From the NCBI RefSeq assembly GCF_900007165.1, contig NZ_CYGY02000010.1:99920-163919 (forward strand): 64,000 nt of DNA, written 5' to 3'. Positions 52,304 through 62,517 of this stretch are shown piece by piece (positions within the stretch are counted from its first letter, which is position 1; every line of letters starts with the position of its first letter). Made by a program: the position numbers and the translations under genes. The DNA comes from Paraburkholderia piptadeniae. GTDB lineage: Bacteria; Pseudomonadota; Gammaproteobacteria; Burkholderiales; Burkholderiaceae. The notes under the pieces were generated by a model, which made no database searches, was not told where the DNA came from, and saw only the letters and a list, made by a program, of their open reading frames with translations.

Positions 52304-54676
52304 ATGCGTATCGTCTGTATTGGCGGCGGGCCGGCCGGACTGTATTTCGGGCTGTTGATGAAGCAGCGCCATCCGGCGCATGAAGTGATCGTCGTCGAGC
52401 GCAACCGCCCGTACGACACGTTCGGCTGGGGCGTGGTGTTTTCGGACCAGACGCTCGGCAACCTGCGCGCCGCCGACACGATAAGCGCCGACATGATCCT
52501 CGACGCGTTCAATCACTGGGACGACATCGAGATCAACTTTCGCGGCGCGAAGGTGCGCTCGTCGGGGCACGGCTTTTGCGGCATCGGCCGCAAGCGTCTG
52601 CTGAACATCCTGCAAGAGCGTTGCGAAGAACTCGGCGTGAAGCTGGTATTCGAAACGCAGGTCGTCGACGACGACGATTACGACGCCGACCTCATCATCG
52701 CGAGCGACGGCCTGAACAGCGCGATGCGCCAGAAGTACGCATCGACGTATCAGCCCGACATCGACATGCGCAACTGCCGCTTCGTGTGGCTCGGCACGAA
52801 AAAACTCTTCGACGCGTTCACGTTCGCGTTCGAAAAGACCGAATGGGGCTGGTTCCAGGCCCACGCGTACCGCTTCGACGATCAGACCTCGACGTTCATC
52901 GTCGAAACACCCGAGCGCGTGTGGCGCGCCGCCGGCCTCGACGAAATGAGCAAGGAAGACAGCATCGCATTCTGCGAGCGGCTGTTCGCGAAGTATCTCG
53001 ACGGCCATCCGCTGATGTCGAACGCGAGCCATCTGCGCGGCTCGTCGCAATGGATTCGTTTTCCGCGCGTCGTCAATCGCGAATGGGTGCATTGGAAAAC
53101 GCGCGCGGACGACAAGCGTGTACCCGTCGTGCTGATGGGCGACGCCGCGCATACCGCGCACTTCTCGATCGGCTCCGGCACCAAGCTCGCGCTCGAAGAT
53201 GCGATCGAACTCGCGAACAGCATCGACGCGCATCCGCACGATCTCGCCGCAGCGCTCGCGCACTACACGGAAGTACGCAGCGTTGACGTGCTGCGCATCC
53301 AGAATGCGGCGCGCAATTCGACGGAATGGTTCGAGCACGTCGACCGTTATGCCACGTTCGAGCCGGAGCAGTTCGCGTATTCGCTGCTGACGCGCTCGCA
53401 GCGCATCTCGCATGAGAACCTGCGCGAACGCGATGCCGCTTACCTCTCGTCATTCGAAGACTGGCTCGCCGTGCGCGCGGGCATCGAACGCGATCAGCAA
53501 AAGCATTCCATTCCGCCGATGTTCACACCGTTCAAGCTGCGCGGCGTGACGCTGAAGAACCGCGTCGTCGTCTCGCCGATGGCGCAGTATTCGGCCGTCG
53601 ACGGCATTGCGGGCGACTATCACCTGATGCATCTCGGCGCGCGTGCAATGGGCGGCGCGGCGCTCGTGATGACGGAAATGACCTGCGTGTCGCCCGAGGC
53701 GCGCATCACGCCCGGATGCCCCGGCATGTATGCGCCCGAGCATCTCGCCGCGTGGCGCCGCATCGTGCAGTTCGTGCATGCGCAAACCGATGCGAAGATC
53801 GGCATGCAGCTCGGCCATGCGGGTGCGAAGGCTTCGACGCGCGTCAGTTGGGAAGGCATCGACCAGCCCTTGCCCGACGGCAACTGGCCGCTGGTGTCGG
53901 CGTCGCCGCAGCAGTATCTGCGCGGCGTCAGCCAATGGTCGCGCGAAGCGACGCATGAAGAACTGCGCGACATCGAAGCGCAATTCGTCCGCGCGACGCA
54001 CATGGCCGCTGAGGCGGGCTTCGACTGGCTCGAACTGCACTGCGCGCACGGCTACTTTCTGTCGAGCTTTCTGTCGCCGCTCACCAACCATCGCACCGAC
54101 GAATACGGCGGGTCGCTCGCGAACCGTCTGCGTTATCCGTTGCAGGTGTTCGCTGCGATGCGCGAGGTGTGGCCGCAGGACAAGCCAATGTCGGTGCGCA
54201 TCTCCGCGCACGACTGGGTCGATGGCGGCACGACGCCCGAAGATGCCGTCGAGATCGCGCGCGCCTTCAAGGCTGCGGGCGCCGACATGATCGACGTGTC
54301 GTCGGGCCAGGTCAGCAAGGAAGAAAAGCCCGTGTTCGGCCGCATGTTCCAGACGCCGTTCGCGGATCGCATTCGCAACGAGGCGGGCATCGCGACGATC
54401 GCAGTCGGCGCGATCTCAGAAGCGGATCACGTGAACAGCATCATCGCCGCCGGCCGTGCGGATCTGTGTGCGATCGCTCGCCCGCATCTCGCGAATCCTT
54501 CGTGGACCTTGAATGAAGCCGCGAAGATCGGCTACTTCGACGTGAACTGGCCGAAGCAATACACGGCGGCCAAATCGCAGCTCGAACGCAATTACGAACG
54601 CGAGCGCGTGCAGACCGCCGAGAACGCGCGTCTGTCGCCGCTCGAACGCGCGCAACGCGCGGAAGGAACGGTTTGA
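52304..54676 (+). CDS. Fused monooxygenase/reductase: 2-aminobenzoyl-CoA (or salicylyl-CoA) type, AbmA-like
   Basis: 790-residue fusion. Domain 1 (about residues 1-385) is a class A FAD monooxygenase: GGGPAG at 8-13 and a late GD motif [16 protein letters not shown]. Domain 2 (about 405-790) is an old yellow enzyme-type FMN reductase: [17 protein letters not shown], then [18 protein letters not shown] and [12 protein letters not shown]. This architecture belongs to 2-aminobenzoyl-CoA monooxygenase/reductase of Azoarcus evansii, which hydroxylates and then reduces the ring; databases often call it salicylyl-CoA 5-hydroxylase/oxidoreductase. Downstream genes (SDR, crotonase, acyl-CoA dehydrogenase, CoA ligase) fit the anthranilate route. 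The start at 52304 follows TTGGGGAA; the longer in-frame start lies inside the promoter. First gene of the operon. Confidence 0.88.
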   Translation: MRIVCIGGGPAGLYFGLLMKQRHPAHEVIVVERNRPYDTFGWGVVFSDQTLGNLRAADTISADMILDAFNHWDDIEINFRGAKVRSSGHGFCGIGRKRLLNILQERCEELGVKLVFETQVVDDDDYDADLIIASDGLNSAMRQKYASTYQPDIDMRNCRFVWLGTKKLFDAFTFAFEKTEWGWFQAHAYRFDDQTSTFIVETPERVWRAAGLDEMSKEDSIAFCERLFAKYLDGHPLMSNASHLRGSSQWIRFPRVVNREWVHWKTRADDKRVPVVLMGDAAHTAHFSIGSGTKLALEDAIELANSIDAHPHDLAAALAHYTEVRSVDVLRIQNAARNSTEWFEHVDRYATFEPEQFAYSLLTRSQRISHENLRERDAAYLSSFEDWLAVRAGIERDQQKHSIPPMFTPFKLRGVTLKNRVVVSPMAQYSAVDGIAGDYHLMHLGARAMGGAALVMTEMTCVSPEARITPGCPGMYAPEHLAAWRRIVQFVHAQTDAKIGMQLGHAGAKASTRVSWEGIDQPLPDGNWPLVSASPQQYLRGVSQWSREATHEELRDIEAQFVRATHMAAEAGFDWLELHCAHGYFLSSFLSPLTNHRTDEYGGSLANRLRYPLQVFAAMREVWPQDKPMSVRISAHDWVDGGTTPEDAVEIARAFKAAGADMIDVSSGQVSKEEKPVFGRMFQTPFADRIRNEAGIATIAVGAISEADHVNSIIAAGRADLCAIARPHLANPSWTLNEAAKIGYFDVNWPKQYTAAKSQLERNYERERVQTAENARLSPLERAQRAEGTV

Positions 54677-55455
54677 TGAACACCACGCTTGCAGGCAAGC
54701 ATGCCGTCGTGACGGGCGGCGGCAGCGGAATCGGCGCAGCAACGGCCGACGCGCTCGTTCGCGCGGGCGCACGCGTCACGTTGATGGGCCGCGATGCGCA
54801 ACGTCTCGCCGCGCAACGCGAAATGTTGAGCCGGCATGGCGAGGTCGCCGCATGCACCAGTGTCGACGTGTGCGATGAAAGCGCTGTAAACAAGGCATTT
54901 TTTGAAGCCGCGTCGAATGCAGGTCCGATCGACGTGCTCGTCAACAACGCAGGCCAGGCCCAGGCCGCGCCCTTCGCGAACACGGACATGGCGCTCTGGC
55001 AACGCATGCTCGACGTCAATCTGACGGGCGTGTTTCTCTGCACGCGCACCGTGTTGCCGTCGATGCTCGAACGCAGCTATGGGCGCATCGTGAATGTCGC
55101 GAGCACGGCGGGACAGATCGGCTACGCGTATGTCGCCGCCTATTGCGCGGCGAAACACGGCGTGATCGGACTCACGCGTTCGCTTGCACTCGAAGTCGCG
55201 ACGAAGGGCGTTACGGTCAACGCCGTGTGCCCCGGCTATACGGAAACGGAGCTGCTGCGCGCATCGCTCGATCAGATCACGGCGAAGACATCGCGCAGCG
55301 AACAGCAAGCGCGTGACATCCTCGTGCGCCACAACCCGCAACGCCGCTTCGTCGAACCCGCCGAAGTCGCGAACGCGGTGCTGTGGCTGTGCATGCCGGG
55401 CTCCGAATCCATCACAGGTCAATCGATTTCCGTTTCAGGCGGAGAAGTCACATGA
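54676..55455 (+). CDS. SDR dehydrogenase, 3-hydroxyacyl-CoA type
   Basis: 259-residue SDR. Cofactor motif GGGSGIG near residues 14-20, NNAG near 91-94, catalytic Ser in NVASTAG, Tyr-Lys in AYCAAKHG and the PGYTET loop are all present. The start ATG at 54676 shares its first base with the stop of the upstream gene. Position in the operon suggests oxidation of a hydroxyl group on the alicyclic CoA ester made from 2-aminobenzoyl-CoA. It overlaps the next gene by four bases. Confidence 0.88.
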   Translation: MNTTLAGKHAVVTGGGSGIGAATADALVRAGARVTLMGRDAQRLAAQREMLSRHGEVAACTSVDVCDESAVNKAFFEAASNAGPIDVLVNNAGQAQAAPFANTDMALWQRMLDVNLTGVFLCTRTVLPSMLERSYGRIVNVASTAGQIGYAYVAAYCAAKHGVIGLTRSLALEVATKGVTVNAVCPGYTETELLRASLDQITAKTSRSEQQARDILVRHNPQRRFVEPAEVANAVLWLCMPGSESITGQSISVSGGEVT

Positions 55456-56018
55456 GTCAAGCTGCAAAGAAAAAGGCCACCGACGCGGCCGAAGCGAAAC
55501 CCACGCGCAAAGGCGTCGCGAAGCCCGCGGAAAACGTCGTGGACATGGAAATGAGCACGGGCGCCGATAGCCACATGGGCTTGCGTCTGTGGCTGCGCAT
55601 GCTGACGACGACGAATCTCGTGCAGGCGGAGTTGCGCAAACGTCTGCGCAATGAGTTCGATACGACGTTGCCTCGCTTCGATCTGATGGCTCAGCTCGAG
55701 CGTCATCCCAAAGGGCTGAAGATGACGGAACTGTCGCGCCGTCTGATGGTGACGGGCGGCAACATCACGGGCATTACCGATCAACTGGAAAAAGAAGGGC
55801 TCGTAGCGCGCGACACCGATCCGAACGACCGTCGCTCGACCAGCGTGCGCCTCACGCCTGAAGGCCGTGCACTGTTCGACAAAATGGCCGTCGCGCACGA
55901 GCAATGGGTCGTCGAAATGTTCGGCGGCCTCGATCTGGATGAGAAATCGCGCACGCATCAAAAGCTCGGCAAACTCAAGCAGCATCTGCTGAATACGATC
56001 AAGAGCCAGGAGACGTAA
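55452..56018 (+). CDS. MarR-family regulator inside the catabolic operon
   Basis: 188 residues with a basic, low-complexity N-terminus (about 1-45, [16 protein letters not shown]). The winged helix-turn-helix spans about residues 75-150 ([28 protein letters not shown] in parts, then [16 protein letters not shown]). It starts in ATGA overlap with the SDR gene and ends in TAATG overlap with the crotonase gene, so it is made from the same mRNA it presumably represses. A CoA thioester intermediate is the likely inducer, by analogy with other MarR proteins of aryl-CoA pathways. The operator dyad is at 52239-52275. Confidence 0.9.
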   Translation: MSQAAKKKATDAAEAKPTRKGVAKPAENVVDMEMSTGADSHMGLRLWLRMLTTTNLVQAELRKRLRNEFDTTLPRFDLMAQLERHPKGLKMTELSRRLMVTGGNITGITDQLEKEGLVARDTDPNDRRSTSVRLTPEGRALFDKMAVAHEQWVVEMFGGLDLDEKSRTHQKLGKLKQHLLNTIKSQET

Positions 56019-56869
56019 TGACCCGATCCGCTGCCGACGCCCTTCTGGCCGGCAATCGCACGACGCTCGCCACCTATGACGCCAGGCACTTCGGCTGGTC
56101 CGTCAAAGCGGGCGTCGCGACCGTCACGCTCAACCGTCCCGAGCGCAAGAACCCGCTGACGTTCGAATCGTACGCGGAGTTGCGCGATCTCTTTCGACAG
56201 CTCGCCTACGCGACCGATGTAAAAGCCATCGTGATTCACGGCGCAGGCGAGAACTTCTGTTCGGGCGGCGACGTGCACGACATCATCGGCCCGCTGATCG
56301 ATCTGCCGATGCCCGAGCTGCTGCTCTTCACGCGCATGACGGGCGATCTGGTGAAGGCGATGCGCCATTGCCCGCAACCGATCATCGCGGCTGTCGATGG
56401 CGTCTGCGCGGGCGCGGGCGCGATCCTCGCGATGGCGTCCGACATGCGGCTCTCCACTGCGCGCAGCAAGCTCGCGTTCCTGTTTTCGCGCGTGGGTCTC
56501 GCGGGCTGCGACATGGGCGCCTGTTCAATCCTGCCGCGCATCATCGGCCAGGGACGCGCCGCCGAACTGCTGTACACGGGACGGTCCGCCAGCGGCGAAG
56601 AAGGCTACGCATGGGGCTTTTACAACCGCCTGTACGCGCCTGAAGCGCTGCTCGACGAAGCGTTGAAGCTCGCCGCCGATCTCGTCGCCGGCCCGACGTT
56701 CGCGCACGGCATCACGAAGAAGATGCTGCATCAGGAATGGAGCATGAGCATCGACGAGGCGATCGAATCCGAAGCGCAGGCGCAGGCCATCTGCATGACG
56801 ACGCGCGATTTCGAGCGCGCGTATCGCGCGTTCGCGGCGAAATCGCGCCCGGTGTTCGAAGGAGACTGA
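56018..56869 (+). CDS. Crotonase-family protein (enoyl-CoA hydratase-like)
   Basis: 283 residues. The crotonase fold is clear: [19 protein letters not shown] (37-55 area), the oxyanion loop [12 protein letters not shown] near 75-86 and the second oxyanion segment [18 protein letters not shown] near 125-142. The usual catalytic Glu pair of true hydratases is not visible at its normal places: the first site reads GAGAILA and the second [11 protein letters not shown], with Asp165 instead. It may therefore act as an isomerase, hydrolase or ring-opening enzyme rather than a hydratase. Overlaps MarR (TAATG); acts on CoA esters in the operon. Confidence 0.88.
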   Translation: MTRSAADALLAGNRTTLATYDARHFGWSVKAGVATVTLNRPERKNPLTFESYAELRDLFRQLAYATDVKAIVIHGAGENFCSGGDVHDIIGPLIDLPMPELLLFTRMTGDLVKAMRHCPQPIIAAVDGVCAGAGAILAMASDMRLSTARSKLAFLFSRVGLAGCDMGACSILPRIIGQGRAAELLYTGRSASGEEGYAWGFYNRLYAPEALLDEALKLAADLVAGPTFAHGITKKMLHQEWSMSIDEAIESEAQAQAICMTTRDFERAYRAFAAKSRPVFEGD

Positions 56870-56871
56870 CC

Positions 56872-58071
56872 TTGAATCCCAACGATCCGCACGGCGCATT
56901 GGCCTGGCCGTTTTTCGAAGTGCGTCATCGGAAACTGGCCGAGGGCATCGAAGCATGGGCCACGCAGCATCTCGCACATGTGCAGCATGAAGATACCGAT
57001 ACGGCGTGCAAGCAACTCGTGCGTGCATTGGGCGAAGCGGGCTGGCTCAAGTACGGCGTCGGCGGCACGCAATACGGCGGACACGGCGATACGATCGATA
57101 CGCGCGCAGTATGTCTGCTGCGCGAAACGCTCGCGAAGCACGACGGTCTCGCGGACTTCGCGCTCGCGATGCAAGGCCTCGGCTCCGGCGCGATCACGCT
57201 TGCGGGCACGCACGAACAGAAGATGCGCTATCTGCCGCGCGTCGCAAACGGTGAAGCGATTGCCGCGTTCGCGTTGTCGGAGCCCGAAGCCGGATCGGAC
57301 GTCGCCGCGATGTCGTTGCAGGCGCGCGCCGAAGGCGATGCCTACATTCTCGACGGCGACAAGACGTGGATCTCGAACGGCGGCATCGCGGACTTTTATG
57401 TGGTGTTCGCGAGAACGGGCGAAGCACCCGGCGCGCGCGGCATCAGCGCGTTTATCGTCGACGCGAACACGCCTGGTCTGGAGATCGCAGAACGCATCGA
57501 CGTGATCGCGCCGCATCCGCTCGCGCGCCTTCATTTCGCCAACGCACGCGTGCCGCGCAGCCAGATGCTCGGCGCGCCCGGCGAAGGCTTCAAGATCGCG
57601 ATGCGCACGCTCGATATCTTTCGCACGTCGGTTGCCGCTGCATCGTTGGGCTTTGCGCGGCGCGCGATGCAGGAAGGACTCGCGCGCGCCGCGTCGCGCA
57701 AGATGTTCGGCCAGACGCTCGGCGACTTTCAACTTACGCAGACGAAGCTCGCGCAGATGGCGTTGACGATCGACAGCAGCGCGCTGCTCGTCTATCGCGC
57801 CGCATGGCTTCGCGATCAGGGCGAAAGCGTCACGCGCGAAGCCGCGATGGCGAAGTGGCACGCGAGCGAAGGCGCGCAACAGGTGATCGACGCCGCGGTG
57901 CAGCTATGGGGCGGCATGGGCGTGCGAAGCGGCGCGACCGTCGAGAGGCTGTACCGTGAGATTCGCGCGCTGCGCATCTATGAAGGCGCGACGGAAGTGC
58001 AGCAACTGATCGTCGGCCGCGATCTGCTGAAAGCGCATGCGGCGAGCCAGGAACAGGAGCGCACGTCATGA
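56872..58071 (+). CDS. Acyl-CoA dehydrogenase, TTG start
   Basis: 399-residue FAD enzyme. Signatures: [16 protein letters not shown] (middle beta domain), [18 protein letters not shown], and the C-terminal helix with [12 protein letters not shown] where Glu371 is the likely catalytic base. The start is TTG at 56872, chosen because AAGGAGA lies six bases upstream and the conserved N-terminus begins there; an in-frame ATG at 56737 sits inside the crotonase gene. It overlaps the thioesterase gene by four bases. In the operon it would oxidise a ring-derived acyl-CoA. Confidence 0.88.
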   Translation: MNPNDPHGALAWPFFEVRHRKLAEGIEAWATQHLAHVQHEDTDTACKQLVRALGEAGWLKYGVGGTQYGGHGDTIDTRAVCLLRETLAKHDGLADFALAMQGLGSGAITLAGTHEQKMRYLPRVANGEAIAAFALSEPEAGSDVAAMSLQARAEGDAYILDGDKTWISNGGIADFYVVFARTGEAPGARGISAFIVDANTPGLEIAERIDVIAPHPLARLHFANARVPRSQMLGAPGEGFKIAMRTLDIFRTSVAAASLGFARRAMQEGLARAASRKMFGQTLGDFQLTQTKLAQMALTIDSSALLVYRAAWLRDQGESVTREAAMAKWHASEGAQQVIDAAVQLWGGMGVRSGATVERLYREIRALRIYEGATEVQQLIVGRDLLKAHAASQEQERTS

Positions 58072-58511
58072 ATGCGTCGTTCGACATGCCCGTGCGCATC
58101 CGCTTCGCGCATTGCGATCCTGCGGGCATCGTCTACTTTCCGCAGTATCTGGTGATGACGAACATGCTCGTCGAAGAGTGGTTCAACGAGCGTCTTGCCA
58201 TCGACTACGCGCACATGATTCAAACGCGCCGCGTCGGCCTGCCGATCGTCAAGCTCGATTGCGAGTTCTCGCGGCCAAGCCGCATGGGCGAAACGATCAC
58301 GCTGTCGCTCGACGTGACGCGTATCGGACGCCGCTCGATCGGCATTGCCATCGTTGCACGCTGCGCGGGTGAAGTGCGCTTTCGCGCGGCACAGGTGCTC
58401 GTCACGACATCGCTGGAAAGCGGCCGGTCGATCGATATCCCCGACGACATCGCGACGGCGCTCGCAGCGTTCGCGCCGCATGCCGTTCAATCCGAGGAGC
58501 AACGCTCATGA
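58068..58511 (+). CDS. Acyl-CoA thioesterase, 4-hydroxybenzoyl-CoA type
   Basis: 147-residue hotdog-fold thioesterase. The catalytic motif [14 protein letters not shown] is at residues 15-28 with Asp17. The sub-family hydrolyses aromatic or short acyl-CoA esters. It starts in ATGA overlap with the acyl-CoA dehydrogenase gene and ends in ATGA overlap with the RidA-type gene. Here it may free CoA from dead-end aryl-CoA esters, as a housekeeping enzyme of the pathway. Confidence 0.9.
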   Translation: MNASFDMPVRIRFAHCDPAGIVYFPQYLVMTNMLVEEWFNERLAIDYAHMIQTRRVGLPIVKLDCEFSRPSRMGETITLSLDVTRIGRRSIGIAIVARCAGEVRFRAAQVLVTTSLESGRSIDIPDDIATALAAFAPHAVQSEEQRS

Positions 58512-58906
58512 AAAAGAAACCGCTACTGCCTGCAGGCTGGGTGAAGCCGCGCGGCTATGCGAATGGTGTCGCGGCGAGCGGCACGCAGGTGTATATCGCC
58601 GGACAGATCGGCTGGAACGCGGAAGCGCGCATGACGAGCGACGTTTTCGCCGAGCAGGCCGCGCAGGCGCTGCGCAATGTGCTCGCCGTGTTGCGCGAAG
58701 CAGGCGGCCGCCCCGAGCATCTCGTGCGGATGACGTGGTACGTCACCGACAAGCGCGAGTATCTCGCGTCGCTCAGGGAGATCGGCCAGACGTTCCGCGA
58801 GCTGATCGGCGATTACGACATTGCGATGAGCGCGGTGCAGGTCGTCGCGCTGATCGAGGATGAAGCGAAAGTCGAAATCGAAGCGACGGCAGTGATTACC
58901 GACTAG
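58508..58906 (+). CDS. RidA/YjgF-family protein lacking the catalytic Arg
   Basis: 132-residue Rid-fold protein. Family landmarks are PRGYANGV and YIAGQIGWN near the start and [12 protein letters not shown] at the end. In RidA the imine-deaminase Arg (Arg105 in E. coli) stands in VARLP before the last strand; aligned here is VALIED, giving Leu115. So it is unlikely to be a normal 2-iminoacid deaminase and belongs to an Arg-less Rid group. The pathway produces enamine/imine-like 2-amino-cyclohexene CoA esters, which may be its substrate or ligand. ATGA overlap with the thioesterase. Confidence 0.88.
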   Translation: MKKKPLLPAGWVKPRGYANGVAASGTQVYIAGQIGWNAEARMTSDVFAEQAAQALRNVLAVLREAGGRPEHLVRMTWYVTDKREYLASLREIGQTFRELIGDYDIAMSAVQVVALIEDEAKVEIEATAVITD

Positions 58907-58971
58907 GCCCGCTTCGCATTTGCGCAGACCAACCCGTTCAGCACGATCAGCACGCATGGCAGAGGAGTTTC

Positions 58972-60612
58972 ATGATGGAACCGTCAGCTCACGTCGATAC
59001 CTTCGCGCGCGACCACTTGCCGCCCGAGGATCAATGGCCCGTGTTTCTGCTCGACAATCCGGACGTCACGTATCCGGCGCGCTTCAACTGCGCGACTGAA
59101 CTGCTCGATCGCGCCGTCGAAAGCGGGCATCGCGACCGGCCCGCCATCTGGTCGGATGTCGACGGCAAACCGCAAGCGACTACCTTTGGCGAACTGCTCG
59201 CGATGGTCAATCGCAACGCGCATGTGCTCGTCGATGACATGCGCTTGCAGCCGGGCAATCGCGTGCTGTTGCGCGGCCCGAATACGCTGCAAATGGCCGC
59301 TGTGTTTCTCGCCGCATTGAAAGCGGGTCTCGTCGTCGTGCCGACGATGCCGTTGCTGCGCGCGAAGGAACTCAAGCAGATCATCTACAAGGCGCAGATC
59401 AGCGCCGCGTTGTGCGACACGCGGCTGACAGAAGAACTCTCGCGATGCACGACGCAAGGCGACGAGTTCTTTTGCGAAGGACTCGAGCAGACGCTCGTCT
59501 TTCATGACGACGTGCCCGGTTCGCTCGAAGCGCTGGCCGCATCGAAGCCCGCGGAATTCAACGCATGCGAGACGGCCGCCGACGATGTGTGCCTGATCGC
59601 TTTCACGAGCGGCACGACGGGCGCGCCCAAGGGCTGCATGCACTTTCATCGCGACGTGCTCGCGATGTGCGACCTGTTCCCGCGCCACGTGCTCAAGCCC
59701 ACCGCCGACGATGTCTTTTGCGGCACGCCGCCGCTCGCGTTCACGTTCGGTCTCGGCGGCCTCTTGTGCTTTCCGTTGCGCGCGGGCGCATCGACGGTGC
59801 TGATCGAAAAGCAGACGCCCGAAACGCTGCTGCAAAACGTCGAGCGCTTTCGAGCGACGGTGATGTTCACCGCGCCGACGTTCTATCGGCAGATGGCGCC
59901 GTTGATTCCTCGCTTCGACGTTGCTTCGCTGAAAAAGTGCGTTTCCGCAGGCGAAGCGTTGCCCGATTCGACGCGTGCGCTATGGCGCGAAGCGAGCGGC
60001 ATCGAGATGATCGACGGGATCGGCGGCACGGAGCTGATCCATATCTTCATCGCTGCGGCTGGCAGTGAAGTGCGGCCGCATGCGATCGGCAAGGCCGTGC
60101 CGGGGTATATCGTGCAAGCCGTCGACGACGACATGCGCCCCGTGCCCGCAGGCACGATCGGCAAGCTCGCGGTGCGCGGACCGACGGGCTGCCGCTATCT
60201 CGCCGACGACCGCCAGCGCAAGTTCGTGCGCGACGGCTGGAACCTGCCCGGCGACTCCGTCTATATCGACGAGGACGGCTACGTGTTCTATCAGGCTCGC
60301 GCCGACGACATGATCGTGTCCGCGGGCTACAACATCTCCGGCCCCGAAGTGGAAAGCGTGCTGATGCAGCACAAGGCCGTCGCCGAATGCGGCGTGATCG
60401 GCGTGCCCGACGAAACACGCGGGCAAATCGTGAAGGCGTTCGTCGTGCTCAATCCCGGTTATAGCGGGGACGACAAGCTGGTCTTGGAGTTGCAGGAATT
60501 CGTGAAGAATACCGTTGCGCCGTACAAGTACCCGCGCGTCGTCGCCTTCATCGACGCGCTGCCCCGCACGGAAACCGGCAAGATCAAGCGGTTCGCATTG
60601 CGAGCGATGTAG
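58972..60612 (+). CDS. Aryl-CoA ligase, probably 2-aminobenzoate-CoA ligase (AbmG-like)
   Basis: 546-residue AMP-forming ligase. The phosphate-binding motif TSGTTGAPKG is at 212-221 and the C-terminal Lys in RTETGKIKRF (Lys537) near the end. The order, the PLAFTFGLGG and GGTELIHIF segments and the YNISGPEVE hinge fit benzoate/2-aminobenzoate-CoA ligases. It activates the aromatic acid so the fused monooxygenase can act on its CoA ester. Two ATG codons (58972, 58975) follow AGAGGAG; either may be used. It is last gene of the operon, 65 bases after the Rid gene. Confidence 0.9.
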   Translation: MMEPSAHVDTFARDHLPPEDQWPVFLLDNPDVTYPARFNCATELLDRAVESGHRDRPAIWSDVDGKPQATTFGELLAMVNRNAHVLVDDMRLQPGNRVLLRGPNTLQMAAVFLAALKAGLVVVPTMPLLRAKELKQIIYKAQISAALCDTRLTEELSRCTTQGDEFFCEGLEQTLVFHDDVPGSLEALAASKPAEFNACETAADDVCLIAFTSGTTGAPKGCMHFHRDVLAMCDLFPRHVLKPTADDVFCGTPPLAFTFGLGGLLCFPLRAGASTVLIEKQTPETLLQNVERFRATVMFTAPTFYRQMAPLIPRFDVASLKKCVSAGEALPDSTRALWREASGIEMIDGIGGTELIHIFIAAAGSEVRPHAIGKAVPGYIVQAVDDDMRPVPAGTIGKLAVRGPTGCRYLADDRQRKFVRDGWNLPGDSVYIDEDGYVFYQARADDMIVSAGYNISGPEVESVLMQHKAVAECGVIGVPDETRGQIVKAFVVLNPGYSGDDKLVLELQEFVKNTVAPYKYPRVVAFIDALPRTETGKIKRFALRAM

Positions 60613-60986
60613 TGTGCCCGCACCTTGCCGTTGAGACGAATGGGCGAATGACGACGCACGCTGTCCCCGTCGTCTAACGATGGGGAAGCATCCGTTCGTC
60701 TATCGAAGTCGCCGCTCGCGATGGTGGCCGTTTCAATGCCTATGTTGCGCGTCCGGGGCAAGGGTCCGGTCCGTGCCTTGTAAAGCCCGCCCTCCTGCGC
60801 GGCCTCGCTTGACGCTTCCTCCGCGCGGCGGCGGCAAAACAGATTATTGAGTTGATGCGTGTCGATTCCGACCGGCCTCAACCGTCGTGTGTAGAAGAGC
60901 GGTGCGCGAACGGGATTTCAAGTTGCAGTCTCAAACGGACCCTGACTAGACTGGAAGCGCATCGCCAGCCACGGAGGAACGCCCGC
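60613..60986. other. Intergenic stretch after the CoA ligase gene
   Basis: 374 bases without a gene. It starts with the hairpin at 60650-60674. No clear promoter for the pump gene is recognised. Confidence 0.45.
60650..60674 (+). terminator. Hairpin, likely end of the 2-aminobenzoyl-CoA operon
   Basis: GACGACG (60650-60656) and CGTCGTC (60668-60674), perfect seven-base arms, loop of 11, 37 bases after the ligase stop. No T run, so terminator function is moderate. Confidence 0.45.
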
Positions 60987-62441
60987 ATGACACATAACAT
61001 CGAAGGTCAAAAACGCTGGCTGGCACTCGTCGTGCTGTGCATGGGCGTGCTGATGATCGTGCTCGATACGACCATCGTGAATGTCGCCTTGCCGTCGATC
61101 GCGGCCGATCTGGGCTTTTCCGAAACCGCGCTCGTGTGGGTCGTCAATGCCTACATGCTGACGTTCGGCGGCTTTCTGCTGCTGGGCGGCCGGCTCGGCG
61201 ACCTGTACGGCCATCGCAAGCTCTTTCTCGCGGGCATTACGCTGTTCACGCTGGCGTCGCTTGCATGCGGGCTCGCGAACTCGCAAGTCATGCTGGTTTG
61301 CGCACGCGCGATTCAGGGGCTGGGCGGCGCGGTGGTATCGGCCGTCTCGCTGTCGCTGATCATGAATCTCTTCACCGAAGAGGGCGAGCGCGCGAAGGCG
61401 ATGGGCGTCTATGGTTTCGTGTGCGCGGGCGGCGGCAGCATCGGCGTGCTGCTGGGCGGTCTGCTGACCAATCTGCTGAGCTGGCACTGGATCTTCCTCG
61501 TCAATCTGCCGATCGGCATCGCCGTGTACGTGGCATGCATTGCGCTGCTGCCCGCCGGACGCGGACACGCGCACGGCGAGCGGCTCGACGTCGCGGGCGC
61601 AGCGACTGTCACTGCATCGCTGATGCTCGCCGTCTATGCGATCGTCAACGGCAACGAGGCCGGCTGGCTGTCGGCGCAAACGGTCGTGCTGCTCGCCGTC
61701 GCGCTCGCGCTGCTCGGCGCATTTCTCGCGATCGAAGCGCGCGTCGTGCATCCGCTGATGCCGCTCGAGCTCCTCACGTTGCGCAATGTCGCGACGGCCA
61801 ACATCGTCGGCGTGTTGTGGGCGGCCGCGATGTTCGCGTGGTTCTTCATTTCCGCGCTCTATTTGCAGCGCGTGCTCGGCTATGCGCCGTTCCAGGTCGG
61901 CCTCGCGTTCCTGCCCGCGAACCTGATCATGGGTTTCTTCTCGCTCGGCCTGTCGGCGCGCATGGTGATGCGCTTCGGCATCCGGCGTCCCCTCGCCGTC
62001 GGTCTGCTGCTTGCCGCGCTCGGCCTGCTGCTGTTCGCACGCGCGCCCGTCGACGGTCACTTCGTCGTCGACGTGCTGCCCGGCATGGTGCTGCTCGGCA
62101 TCGGCGCGGGCGTCGCGTTCAATCCGTTGCTGCTCGCGGCGATGAGCGATGTCGATCCCGCCGATTCGGGCCTCGCGTCGGGCATCGTCAATACGTCGTT
62201 CATGATGGGCGGCGCATTGGGACTCGCCGTGCTCGCGAGTCTCGCGGCCGCGCAATCGGCGAGCGGCGGCGCGCAGCACGCCGATACACCCGCCGCGCTC
62301 ACAAGCGGCTATCACGTCGCGTTTCTCGTCGGCGCGATCTTTGCCGCGACGGCCGGGACGCTCGGCGGCGCGTTGTTGCGGCAAGGCGCGCAAGCCGCCG
62401 TGCGACAGGAACGCGGCGCGTTGAAGGAATCGATGGAGTAG
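60987..62441 (+). CDS. DHA2-type MFS drug:proton antiporter
   Basis: 484-residue inner-membrane transporter with about 14 helices. Signatures are MIVLDTTIVNVALPSIAADLG in helix 1 (in parts), the GGRLGDLYGHRKLFL loop, GLGGAVVSAVSLSLIMNLF and the motif GVLLGGLLTNLLSWHWIFLVNLPIG (in parts). It lacks adaptor and outer-membrane partners, unlike the EmrAB set, so it may act alone. The start at 60987 follows ACGGAGGAAC; the longer in-frame start is unsupported. It is followed by an AraC-type regulator whose GyrI-like domain binds drugs, which may control it. Confidence 0.9.
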   Translation: MTHNIEGQKRWLALVVLCMGVLMIVLDTTIVNVALPSIAADLGFSETALVWVVNAYMLTFGGFLLLGGRLGDLYGHRKLFLAGITLFTLASLACGLANSQVMLVCARAIQGLGGAVVSAVSLSLIMNLFTEEGERAKAMGVYGFVCAGGGSIGVLLGGLLTNLLSWHWIFLVNLPIGIAVYVACIALLPAGRGHAHGERLDVAGAATVTASLMLAVYAIVNGNEAGWLSAQTVVLLAVALALLGAFLAIEARVVHPLMPLELLTLRNVATANIVGVLWAAAMFAWFFISALYLQRVLGYAPFQVGLAFLPANLIMGFFSLGLSARMVMRFGIRRPLAVGLLLAALGLLLFARAPVDGHFVVDVLPGMVLLGIGAGVAFNPLLLAAMSDVDPADSGLASGIVNTSFMMGGALGLAVLASLAAAQSASGGAQHADTPAALTSGYHVAFLVGAIFAATAGTLGGALLRQGAQAAVRQERGALKESME

Positions 62442-62517
62442 CGACGAAGCGCAAGCGCAATCAAATGAATGCTGCCGTCAATCGATATGCTGGGTTCATG
62501 CCGAAACGAGAGTCCTT

